Shown here piece by piece: positions 1 to 5,180 of a stretch of DNA of 10,057 nt. Origin of the DNA: DATKEH01 sp035546355. GTDB lineage: Bacteria > Acidobacteriota > Thermoanaerobaculia > Multivoradales > JAIOJS01. Within the stretch, counting starts at the first letter, position 1; each line of letters opens with the position of its first letter. The stretch covers positions 1 to 10,057 of the forward strand of contig DATKEH010000111.1 of assembly GCA_035546355.1 (NCBI GenBank). Reading direction: 5' to 3'. The position numbers and the translations under genes are program-made. Under the pieces are notes generated by a model. It worked only from the letters and a program-made list of their open reading frames with translations. It made no database searches and had not been told where the DNA came from.

Positions 1-150
1 GCAGGCGACGGACCAGGGGGGGCCGGTCAGCTCGGCGACCGGCTCGCCGTCGAGCAGCAGCTCGACGCGAGCGACCCCCGGCGGCACCAGCAGCTCCACC
101 GGGACGAGGCCGGTGACGATCCCCAGCCAGAGGGTGGCGAAGGCGATCAT
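1..150 (-). CDS. N-terminus of an exported protein, cut by the window edge
   Basis: The frame opens with ATG at 150-148 on the minus strand and runs off the left edge after 50 codons without a stop. The first 17 or so residues (MIAFATLWLGIVTGLVP) are hydrophobic and could be an uncleaved or atypical signal sequence; there is no positively charged n-region. Then follows VELLVPPGVARVELLLDG and EPVAELTGPPW, a strand-rich pattern that I associate with large acidobacterial exported proteins (VWA-type or Ig-like domains). That is a resemblance only, and the function is not assigned. The start is the first ATG in frame. An AGGAG lies about 19 bases upstream, too far to be a standard ribosome binding site, so the exact start is uncertain. 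A TATGAT -10-like box lies 58 bases upstream, against the edge of the repeat element at 214-540. Confidence 0.55.
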   Translation of the reverse strand, partial: MIAFATLWLGIVTGLVPVELLVPPGVARVELLLDGEPVAELTGPPWSVAC

Positions 151-207
151 CGCGTCCGGGGCGGGCGATCTCCTGGCGCCGCAGTGCGGTCGCTCGCCCC
201 GGCCACG

Positions 208-213
208 ATCATA
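208..213 (-). promoter_or_regulatory. -10-like box TATGAT for the leftward gene
   Basis: TATGAT on the minus strand differs from the sigma-70 -10 consensus at one base and abuts the CCTAGG end of the 214-540 element. The -35 position would fall inside the element's terminal repeat (about 230-236), where the sequence (TTCTGC or GTTCTG) matches TTGACA poorly. The predicted start of transcription near 201 leaves a leader of about 50 bases before the ATG at 150. Confidence 0.3.
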
Positions 214-540
214 CCTAGGAGTGTGCGCGGCAGAACCACGTGGTCGCGTTGCGAGCGCCTTGGGGCCGTGTGCAAGGCGCGCGACTGAGCCATAGCCTTG
301 CTCTATGGCGCAGGGAGCGCCACACGGCAGACGGCCCCAAGCCGCCGCCTCTAAGGCCGAAGGCCGTGACTGCGCGCCCGTCAGGGCGAAGCAAACCCGA
401 AGGGCGTCAGGGGTTTGCGGCCGCATCCAGCGTTGCTCGTCGTCGCCGATGGGCAAGGCATCGACTCCTCCTCGCGCCTTGGCTGCGGCCGCAGATCCCT
501 GGCGCGCGACCCGCGTGGTTCTGCCGCGCACACTCCTAGG
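214..540. mobile_element. MITE-like non-coding element with perfect 27-bp terminal inverted repeats
   Basis: Positions 214-240 and 514-540 are perfect inverted complements over 27 bases, starting CCTAGGAGTGTGCGCGGCAG. The match stops exactly at the outer ends (ATA outside on the left, GCT on the right). Both ends are CCTAGG, so a CTAG or CCTAGG target duplication cannot be told from the palindromic tip of the repeat. The interior holds several hairpins: 259-267 with 333-341, 290-295 with 303-308, 375-379 with 384-388, and 391-398 with 411-418. It also holds two copies of the palindrome TGCGGCCGCA (416-425 and 484-493). Short open frames cross it but resemble no protein and run out past its ends. 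The size, the repeats and the lack of a transposase fit a miniature inverted-repeat element moved in trans. A structured intergenic repeat of another kind is the alternative. It fills most of the 428-base gap before lspA. Confidence 0.7.
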
Positions 541-565
541 GCTGCGCGAGCCGGGCCGGGACGGC

Positions 566-571
566 TAAGAT
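566..571 (+). promoter_or_regulatory. -10-like box TAAGAT directly before lspA
   Basis: TAAGAT ends seven bases before the GTG start of lspA at 579, so transcription would begin at or very near the start codon. No Shine-Dalgarno sequence is visible before the GTG, which agrees with a leaderless message. No good -35 box is seen at 543-549 (GC-rich), so this is a weak call. The site lies just outside the right end of the 214-540 element. Confidence 0.35.
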
Positions 572-578
572 CCGCCGC

Positions 579-1133
579 GTGACGACGAACGCGCAGCCAC
601 GCCCCCCGGCGGACGCCGCCGAGGTCCGCCGCGTCAAGGGGGCCTTCCTCCTCCTTTCCCTCGTCGTGCTGGTGCTCGACCAATGGAGCAAGTGGCTGGT
701 CGAGCTCCACCTTCCGCACCTGACCGGGCAGCGGGTGATCCCCGGCTTGCTCGACTTCACCCACGTCAAGAACACCGGCGTCGCCTTCGGCCTGTTCGCG
801 TCGCACGGCGACCTGGCGCGCACCCTGGCCCTGAGCGCCGTCGGGCTGCTGGCGCTGGCCGTCGTGGTCGTCTACTTCTGGCGCACTCCCGGGCAGGACC
901 GGCTGTTGCTCGCCGCCCTCGCCCTGGTGCTCGGTGGGGCCGTGGGGAACCTGGTAGACCGCGTGATGAGCGGCGCGGTGACCGACTTCGTCGACGTCTA
1001 CGTCGGCACCCATCACTGGCACACGTTCAACGTCGCCGACAGCGCGATCACCGTCGGCCTGCTGCTGATGGCCTGGGATGCGCTGCGCCCGCGGCCGGGG
1101 CACCGCGAGGCCGGGGTCGCGGCCGAGGGCTGA
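579..1133 (+). CDS. lspA: Lipoprotein signal peptidase (signal peptidase II)
   Basis: An inner-membrane aspartyl protease that cleaves the signal peptide of diacylglyceryl-prolipoproteins during lipoprotein maturation. The 184-residue protein has the family layout: a cytoplasmic N-terminus, first membrane helix with the DQWSKW motif (34-39), the NTGVAFGLF motif (65-73), helices around 82-100 and 109-126, GGAVGNLVDRV (119-129), and FNVADSAITVG (150-160) running into the last helix. The two catalytic aspartates are D127 and D154. The N-terminal extension of about 20 residues and the Arg/Glu-rich tail after 170 are slightly longer than usual. The start is GTG at 579; no other start lies in frame before the first helix, and no ribosome binding site is visible. 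The gene is followed without a gap by the rluD-type gene, and the two are probably one operon. Confidence 0.96.
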   Translation: MTTNAQPRPPADAAEVRRVKGAFLLLSLVVLVLDQWSKWLVELHLPHLTGQRVIPGLLDFTHVKNTGVAFGLFASHGDLARTLALSAVGLLALAVVVVYFWRTPGQDRLLLAALALVLGGAVGNLVDRVMSGAVTDFVDVYVGTHHWHTFNVADSAITVGLLLMAWDALRPRPGHREAGVAAEG

Positions 1134-1138
1134 GCGCG

Positions 1139-2092
1139 CTGGCCGACACCCTGACCCTCGAGGTGGACGCCGCGGCGGCGGGGAGCCGCCTCGACCGCTA
1201 TCTCGCGGCGCGCCTCGACGTGCCTCGCAGTCAGATCCAGCGCTGGATCGAGGAGGGGCGGGTGGTGGTGGACGGTACCCGCGCCCGCCGCGCCGCCGAC
1301 CGTGTCGCAGCCGGCGCCGAGGTGGCCTGCGACCCCCCTCCCCCGGCGCCGGCGGAGATCGCCGCCGAAGCCGGCCCGCTCACCTTGCTGCACGAGGATG
1401 CCGAGCTGCTGGTGATCGACAAGCCGCCGGGGATCGCCGTCCATCCTGGCGCCGGGCGCGAGGGCGGCACCCTGGCGCACCGGCTGCTCGCGCACTACCC
1501 CGAGCTGTCGGGCGTCGGCGGCCCGGGCCGGCCCGGGATCGTCCACCGACTGGACAAGGACACCAGCGGCGTGCTGCTGGTCGCCCGCACGCCCCTCGCC
1601 TACCGCCGGCTGAGCCGCGCCTTCGCCGAACGGCGGGTGGACAAGCGCTACCTGGCCATCGTCCATGGCGTCCCTCGCCAGCCGCAGGGCACGATCGCGG
1701 CTGCCGTCGGCCGCCACCCCACCCGCCGCCGGCAGATGACCGTGCGCGCCGACGGGCGACCGGCGCGCACCTCCTACCGGGTGCTCGCCACCGCCGGCGG
1801 CGCCGCCTTGCTGGAGATCGACCTCGAGACCGGGCGCACCCACCAGATCCGCGTCCACGCCAAGCACCTCGGCCACCCGCTGGTGGGGGACCCGGTCTAC
1901 GGCGAGGCGCGGTGGAGGGTGGCGCCCGCCGCGGCGCGCCGCGCCCTGCGCGCGTTCCCGCGCCCGGCGCTGCACGCCTGGCGCCTGGGGCTGGCGCATC
2001 CGGCCTCGGCAGAGCGCCTGGAGGTCGAAGCACCGGTGCCCGCGGACCTGCGGGCCCTGTGGCAGGAGCTCGGCGGCAGCTGGGGGGCGTGA
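1139..2092 (+). CDS. rluD: RluD-type 23S rRNA pseudouridine synthase (RluA family)
   Basis: Converts uridines in rRNA to pseudouridine; RluD of E. coli acts on helix 69 of 23S rRNA, and this substrate is inferred here. Counting from the CTG at 1139 the protein has 317 residues. An S4 RNA-binding domain lies at about 15-62 (RLDRYLAARLDVPRSQIQRW). The catalytic domain follows, with LLVIDKPPGIAVHPG (90-104), the signature HRLDKDTSG (136-144) with catalytic D139, then KRYLAIVHG, GRTHQIRVH and HPLVGDPVYG. The start is uncertain. No ATG, GTG or TTG lies in frame between the lspA stop and GTG 1163, but the S4 lead-in strand (LTLEV) that the family normally has begins upstream of that GTG. CTG 1139 has GAGGG (1125-1129) at good spacing inside lspA, and CTG 1130 overlaps the lspA stop as CTGA. 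GTG 1163 is the conservative start. Confidence 0.94.
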   Translation: MADTLTLEVDAAAAGSRLDRYLAARLDVPRSQIQRWIEEGRVVVDGTRARRAADRVAAGAEVACDPPPPAPAEIAAEAGPLTLLHEDAELLVIDKPPGIAVHPGAGREGGTLAHRLLAHYPELSGVGGPGRPGIVHRLDKDTSGVLLVARTPLAYRRLSRAFAERRVDKRYLAIVHGVPRQPQGTIAAAVGRHPTRRRQMTVRADGRPARTSYRVLATAGGAALLEIDLETGRTHQIRVHAKHLGHPLVGDPVYGEARWRVAPAAARRALRAFPRPALHAWRLGLAHPASAERLEVEAPVPADLRALWQELGGSWGA

Positions 2093-2119
2093 CCCGCCAC
2101 CGCCGCCGGTCGCGATCCG

Positions 2120-3256
2120 CTACTCCGGCTCCGCGGCCGCCTGCTCGAGCAGCGACTCGACCGGAGTGAACGACCTGCCCTGCGACTCCGCCACCGGCAG
2201 GCAGGTGATCTCCCCCTTGTAGGTGTTGACGCCGTTGCGCAGCTCGGGGTCGGAGGTCACCGCCCACTCCACTCCCTTGTTGGCGAGGGCCAGGGTAAAG
2301 GGCAGGGTGGCGTTGTTGAGGGCGAAGGTCGAGGTACGCGGCACCGCCCCGGGCATGTTGGCCACGCAGTAGTGGACCACCCCCTCGACCTCGTACACCG
2401 GGTCGGAGTGGGTGGTCGGGCGAGTGGTCTCGAAGCACCCCCCCTGGTCCACCGCCACGTCCACCGCCACCGCCCCCGGCTTCATCTCCCGCAACATCTC
2501 CCGCGTCACCAGCTTGGGCGCCGAGCGCCCGGGGATCAGCACCGCGCCGATCAGCAGGTCGGCGCGATTGAGCGCGTGCAGCAGGTTGTACTGATTCGAG
2601 GCCAGGGTGGTGATGGCGCCGTGGAAGAGGTCGTCGAGGTAGCGCATGCGGTCGGCGTTGGTCTCCAGGATCGTCACTCTCGCGCCCATCCCGTGAGCCA
2701 CCTTGGCGGAGTTGAGGCCGACGATGCCGCCGCCGAGGATCACCACGTCCCCCGGCGGCACGCCGGGTACCCCTCCCAGCAGCGTGCCGCGGCCGCCGAG
2801 GCCGCGTTGCAGGTAGTAGGCGCCGACCAGCGACGCCATCCGCCCCGCGACTTCCGACATCGGGGTGAGCAGCGGGAGGTTGCCGCGGTGGTCGGTGATC
2901 GTCTCGTAGGCGATGCCGGTCACCTGGCGCTCGAGCAGCGTGGTGGTCAGCTCCGGCAGCGGCGCCAGGTGCAGATAGGTGAAGAGCACCTGCCCCGGGC
3001 GCATCAGGGCGTATTCGGGCGGCAGCGGCTCCTTCACCTTGACGATCATCTCGCCGTGTTGCCACACCTCTTCCGGCGATGCCAGCAGGGTGGCGCCGGC
3101 GACCTGGTACTCCTCGTCCTGGATGCCGCTGCCGAGGCCGGCGCCGCGCTCGATGAACACCTCGTGTCCCGACTCGATCAGCGCGTGGACGCCGGCCGGG
3201 ATGATGCCGACGCGGTACTCGTGGTCCTTGATCTCCCGCGGAACGCCGATCCTCAA
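2120..3256 (-). CDS. ald: Alanine dehydrogenase
   Basis: A cytosolic NAD-dependent enzyme for the reversible oxidative deamination of L-alanine to pyruvate and ammonia. The 378 residues align along their whole length with the family, and the functional positions fall at the canonical numbers: substrate-binding R15 (MRIGVPREIKDHEYRV), K75 in KVKEP, catalytic H96 in TYLHL, and D270 in VAVDQGG. The NAD-binding Rossmann motif GGGIVG is at 175-180, with acidic E198 at the end of the following strand, as expected for NAD rather than NADP. The start is TTG at 3256-3254: it gives the exact family N-terminus, has GGAGGG seven bases upstream, and overlaps the bactofilin stop as TTGA, implying coupled translation. 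It is the last gene of the tRNA-bactofilin-ald unit. It converges on rluD with only 27 bases between the stops, and no terminator hairpin is evident there. Confidence 0.97.
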   Translation of the reverse strand: MRIGVPREIKDHEYRVGIIPAGVHALIESGHEVFIERGAGLGSGIQDEEYQVAGATLLASPEEVWQHGEMIVKVKEPLPPEYALMRPGQVLFTYLHLAPLPELTTTLLERQVTGIAYETITDHRGNLPLLTPMSEVAGRMASLVGAYYLQRGLGGRGTLLGGVPGVPPGDVVILGGGIVGLNSAKVAHGMGARVTILETNADRMRYLDDLFHGAITTLASNQYNLLHALNRADLLIGAVLIPGRSAPKLVTREMLREMKPGAVAVDVAVDQGGCFETTRPTTHSDPVYEVEGVVHYCVANMPGAVPRTSTFALNNATLPFTLALANKGVEWAVTSDPELRNGVNTYKGEITCLPVAESQGRSFTPVESLLEQAAAEPE

Positions 3257-3741
3257 CGGCTGCCCTCCCCCGCCCCTCGCGACGCCGTCGGCCGCACCAC
3301 CGGCGAACCGCTGCCGCTCATCTCCACCTTGCCCTTGAAGAAAGCGCCTTCGGCGAGCACCACGCGAGGGGCGATGACGTCACCCTCGAGGCGCCCGCTG
3401 GTGAGGATCTCCACCTTCTCGGTGCCCTGGACGTTGCCGATCACGCGGCCGCCTATGCGCACCGAGCGGGCGACGATGTCGCCGCGCACCTGCCCCTCCG
3501 GGCCCACGGTGACGTGGCTCTCGAGCTGTACCCTCCCCTCCAGCTCGCCGTCGACCACCAGGTCGCTGGTGCCATTGATCTGGCCGGTGAGCCGGGTGCC
3601 GGGGGCGATCTGGGAGGTGGCGCGGGTTCCCGCCCGGCGCTCGGCCGCGGCAGGCGACGGCGAGGGGGTAGGGGCGGCGGCGGGCGAGACGGCGCCCGGG
3701 CCGCTGGCCGGGGCGTCCTGGTCGCGACGGAAGATCGACAT
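3253..3741 (-). CDS. Bactofilin family cytoskeletal protein
   Basis: Bactofilins are small proteins that polymerise without nucleotide into filaments, often at the membrane, and act in cell shape, polarity or chromosome placement. This one has 162 residues. The N-terminal tail begins MSIFRRDQD and has a low-complexity Pro/Ala/Ser stretch at 11-37. The bactofilin beta-helix domain spans about 43-141, seen as repeated short strands with glycine turns (GTRLTGQINGTSDLVVDGEL, then GQVRGDIVARSVRIGGRVIG, and GRLEGDVIAPRVVLAEGAFF). The tail after 142 is short and polar. ATG 3741 was chosen because AGAGGAG lies eight bases upstream and the domain needs nothing earlier; the open frame upstream is translated tRNA. 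It starts 35 bases after the tRNA and overlaps ald by four bases (TTGA), an unusual gene partner for a bactofilin. Confidence 0.93.
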   Translation of the reverse strand: MSIFRRDQDAPASGPGAVSPAAAPTPSPSPAAAERRAGTRATSQIAPGTRLTGQINGTSDLVVDGELEGRVQLESHVTVGPEGQVRGDIVARSVRIGGRVIGNVQGTEKVEILTSGRLEGDVIAPRVVLAEGAFFKGKVEMSGSGSPVVRPTASRGAGEGSR

Positions 3742-3776
3742 GGGACGCGCTCCTCTGTGCTCGAGGGTGGTGGAGA

Positions 3777-3852
3777 TGGAGCGGGCAACGGGACTCGAAC
3801 CCGCGACATCGAGCTTGGGAAGCTCGCACTCTACCAGCTGAGTTATGCCCGC
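3777..3852 (-). tRNA. tRNA-Gly, anticodon CCC
   Basis: The minus strand folds as a full 76-base tRNA. The acceptor stem is GCGGGCA pairing with TGCCCGC without mismatch. The D arm contains AGCTGGTAG. The anticodon stem is CGAGC/GCTCG around the loop TTCCCAA, and the T arm contains GGTTCGAGT. The anticodon is CCC at 3819-3817, reading the glycine codon GGG. The discriminator base is T (3780) and the 3' CCA is encoded (3779-3777). It closely resembles the E. coli tRNA-Gly(CCC) pattern in the anticodon arm and the 3' end. A strong promoter lies just upstream and bactofilin follows 35 bases downstream, so the tRNA is probably cut from a tRNA-bactofilin-ald transcript. Confidence 0.97.
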
Positions 3853-3890
3853 TCGGCGCCCCGGCACCGGCCCTGCCCGGAGCGTGCAGA

Positions 3891-3919
3891 AATCTAGCCC
3901 AGGGGCGGCGACAGGTCAA
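3891..3919 (-). promoter_or_regulatory. Sigma-70 promoter for tRNA-Gly, bactofilin and ald
   Basis: On the minus strand TTGACC (3919-3914) and TAGATT (3896-3891) are separated by 17 bases. This is five of six matches to TTGACA and four of six to TATAAT, at ideal spacing. Transcription should begin near 3884, about 32 bases before the mature tRNA 5' end at 3852. It is the best promoter in the window and no other is evident before bactofilin or ald. Confidence 0.75.
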
Positions 3920-3965
3920 GGCGCGGTGGCGCTCCGCGGCTCCCCTCGCTGGACCCGGACCGGCG

Positions 3966-3993
3966 TTGTCATCCCTCGTCGGGACGGTATACT
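3966..3993 (+). promoter_or_regulatory. Promoter for the small gene at 4003, nearly leaderless
   Basis: TTGTCA (3966-3971) and TATACT (3988-3993) are 16 bases apart on the plus strand. The predicted transcription start at about 4000 lies at most a few bases before the ATG at 4003, and no Shine-Dalgarno sequence is present, so the message would be leaderless or nearly so. Confidence 0.6.
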
Positions 3994-4002
3994 CGCCCCA
4001 TC

Positions 4003-4281
4003 ATGCAGGGTCCCGAGAGTGGTTCCGGCGGCGGTGGGCATCTGTACTTCTTCCCGGACGACGAGATCACCGAGGAGCAGGCGCGCAAGTGGCTCGCCGA
4101 GGGGCCGGCGGAGCGCCGCATCTGGGTGATCTCGCACCTCCTGCGGTACGCCCAGTGGAGCGACATCTGGGCCTACGTCACCCGCGACGAGGTGCGCGAG
4201 GTCTTCGCCGACCTCGACCTGCCGCCCAACCTGCGCGCCGCCTGGGGGCGGATGCTGAAGATCGAGACGCCCGTCGGCTAG
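4003..4281 (+). CDS. Small conserved-looking protein of unknown function (92 residues)
   Basis: I do not recognise a family. The protein opens with a Gly/Ser-rich stretch (residues 3-12), then HLYFFPDDEITEEQARKWLA and a tryptophan- and charge-rich helical body: RRIWVISHLLRYAQWSDIW (37-55), TRDEVREVFADLDLPPNLR and AAWGRMLKIE near the end. There is no signal peptide, membrane segment or cysteine, so it is probably a small cytosolic helical protein. Evidence that it is real: a good promoter placed exactly for ATG 4003, codon use with strong third-position G/C, and a protein-like composition. It has no ribosome binding site, which fits a leaderless message. Its TAG stop and the TAG stop of the converging gene share one CTAG (4278-4281), so the two coding regions overlap by four bases. 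Confidence 0.8.
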   Translation: MQGPESGSGGGGHLYFFPDDEITEEQARKWLAEGPAERRIWVISHLLRYAQWSDIWAYVTRDEVREVFADLDLPPNLRAAWGRMLKIETPVG

Positions 4282-5180
4282 GGCCTCTCGGCGGCCTGGC
4301 GCTGGGCGAGGAGCTCGTCGGCCTGCGCCCGCGCCAGCGCCACCAGGTCGGCGACCCGCTCGCCGGGCAGGATGAAGGTCCCCAGCGGGCCCGCCGCGCC
4401 CTGGCCCTGGGTCAGGGCGCCCATCAGCCGGCGGACCCCCAGCGCCGCGCCGGGCTCGTCGCCGACGCGGGAGAGCACCGTCGTCAGCGCCCCCACCGGC
4501 CTGCCAGCGAGGTCGAAGACCGGCAGCCCGAGAGCGGCCAGCGAGCCGTCCGGGATGTAGGCCCGGCGCGGCTTGGCGAGCACGCCGCCGATGCGGGCGG
4601 TCTGCAGGTAGGGCGCGTAGTCGAAGCCGCGGCCGAGGCGATGCACCGCCGCCACCAGCTCGCCCACGGCGGGCGTCGCGCTGGCCGCGAAATCGACGAA
4701 GGGGAGCGGCGCGGCGGGAGGGTGCTCGAGCTGCAGGAAGGCGAGGTCGAGGTTGCTCTCGGTGGCGGCGAGGAACGCCGGCACGTCTCCCCGCCCGTCC
4801 CCCAGCGACACTGTGAAGGCGGTGGGCCGCATGTCGACGTCGAAGCCCCCCCCGGGGCCCATCTCCCGCATCAGCTCGCTCACGCGCGCCGAGGAGATGT
4901 GCGAGTTCCACATCATCAGCAACCCGCGCGGGTCGACGACGGCGCCCATCAGCTCGAAACGGGAGTCCTGCTCCTCCCCCTGCCCCGCCATGTTGAGCTT
5001 GACCTTGACCACCGCCTCGACGCGCAGGATCGCCGGCGCCACGGAATCGAGCAGCGCCGCCAGCTCTGCCTGGGGCACGACGGTCGGACCCGTCGGCGGG
5101 GACGTCGCGAGCAGGGGTACGGCGAGCAGGGGTACGGCGATCAGCGCCTGGGCAAGCGCCCCGGGGAGGGTCCTCTTCAC
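4278..5180 (-). CDS. Exported trypsin-like protein lacking the catalytic serine (pseudoprotease)
   Basis: A 300-residue protein with an N-terminal signal sequence (MKRTLPGALAQALIAVPLLA, hydrophobic through about 25), so periplasmic. The body has the layout of a DegP/HtrA-type trypsin fold: LLDSVAPAILRVEAVV (43-58), GAVVDPRGLLMMWNSHISS (79-97) with H94 at the histidine position, and ESNLDLAFLQLE (141-152) with D145 at the aspartate position. Where active relatives have GNSGGPL this one has AALGLPV, so the catalytic Ser is Leu217. It should not cleave by the usual mechanism; a binding or regulatory role is an inference. No PDZ domain follows. The start is GTG 5180, with GGAGGAGG eight bases upstream and overlapping the preceding gene's stop as GTGA. 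It is the last gene of the AIM24-protease unit. Confidence 0.88.
   Translation of the reverse strand: MKRTLPGALAQALIAVPLLAVPLLATSPPTGPTVVPQAELAALLDSVAPAILRVEAVVKVKLNMAGQGEEQDSRFELMGAVVDPRGLLMMWNSHISSARVSELMREMGPGGGFDVDMRPTAFTVSLGDGRGDVPAFLAATESNLDLAFLQLEHPPAAPLPFVDFAASATPAVGELVAAVHRLGRGFDYAPYLQTARIGGVLAKPRRAYIPDGSLAALGLPVFDLAGRPVGALTTVLSRVGDEPGAALGVRRLMGALTQGQGAAGPLGTFILPGERVADLVALARAQADELLAQRQAAERP
5107..5140. repeat. Short tandem repeat in the signal-peptide coding region
   Basis: Two exact copies of the 15-mer GCGAGCAGGGGTACG plus four bases of a third. On the coding strand it encodes the doubled Ala-Val-Pro-Leu-Leu of the pseudoprotease signal peptide (residues 15-24). Fifteen bases keep the frame, so slippage would lengthen or shorten the hydrophobic core by five residues without disrupting the gene. 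Confidence 0.8.

Noticed and set aside
305..568. Open frame of 87 codons across the 214-540 element
   Set aside because: Composition is that of shifted GC-rich DNA (Arg/Ala/Pro), it has no ribosome binding site and runs out beyond the element's end. The element is better explained as non-coding.
683..1138. N-terminal extension of the rluD-type frame back to ATG 683
   Set aside because: This part is lspA read in another frame; it gives an Arg/Pro/Gly-rich stretch with no RluA-family similarity.
2093..2119. Terminator between rluD and ald
   Set aside because: The 27-base gap holds no convincing stem-loop with a T-run on either strand.
2372..3841. Plus-strand open frame of 489 codons opposite ald and bactofilin
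   Set aside because: It is the antisense shadow of two well-supported genes, rich in His/Arg/Gln, and reads into the tRNA.
3742..3867. Upstream extension of bactofilin beginning MPGRRAGITQLVECELPK
   Set aside because: It is the translated tRNA-Gly gene (a common false N-terminus). The real start at 3741 has its own ribosome binding site.
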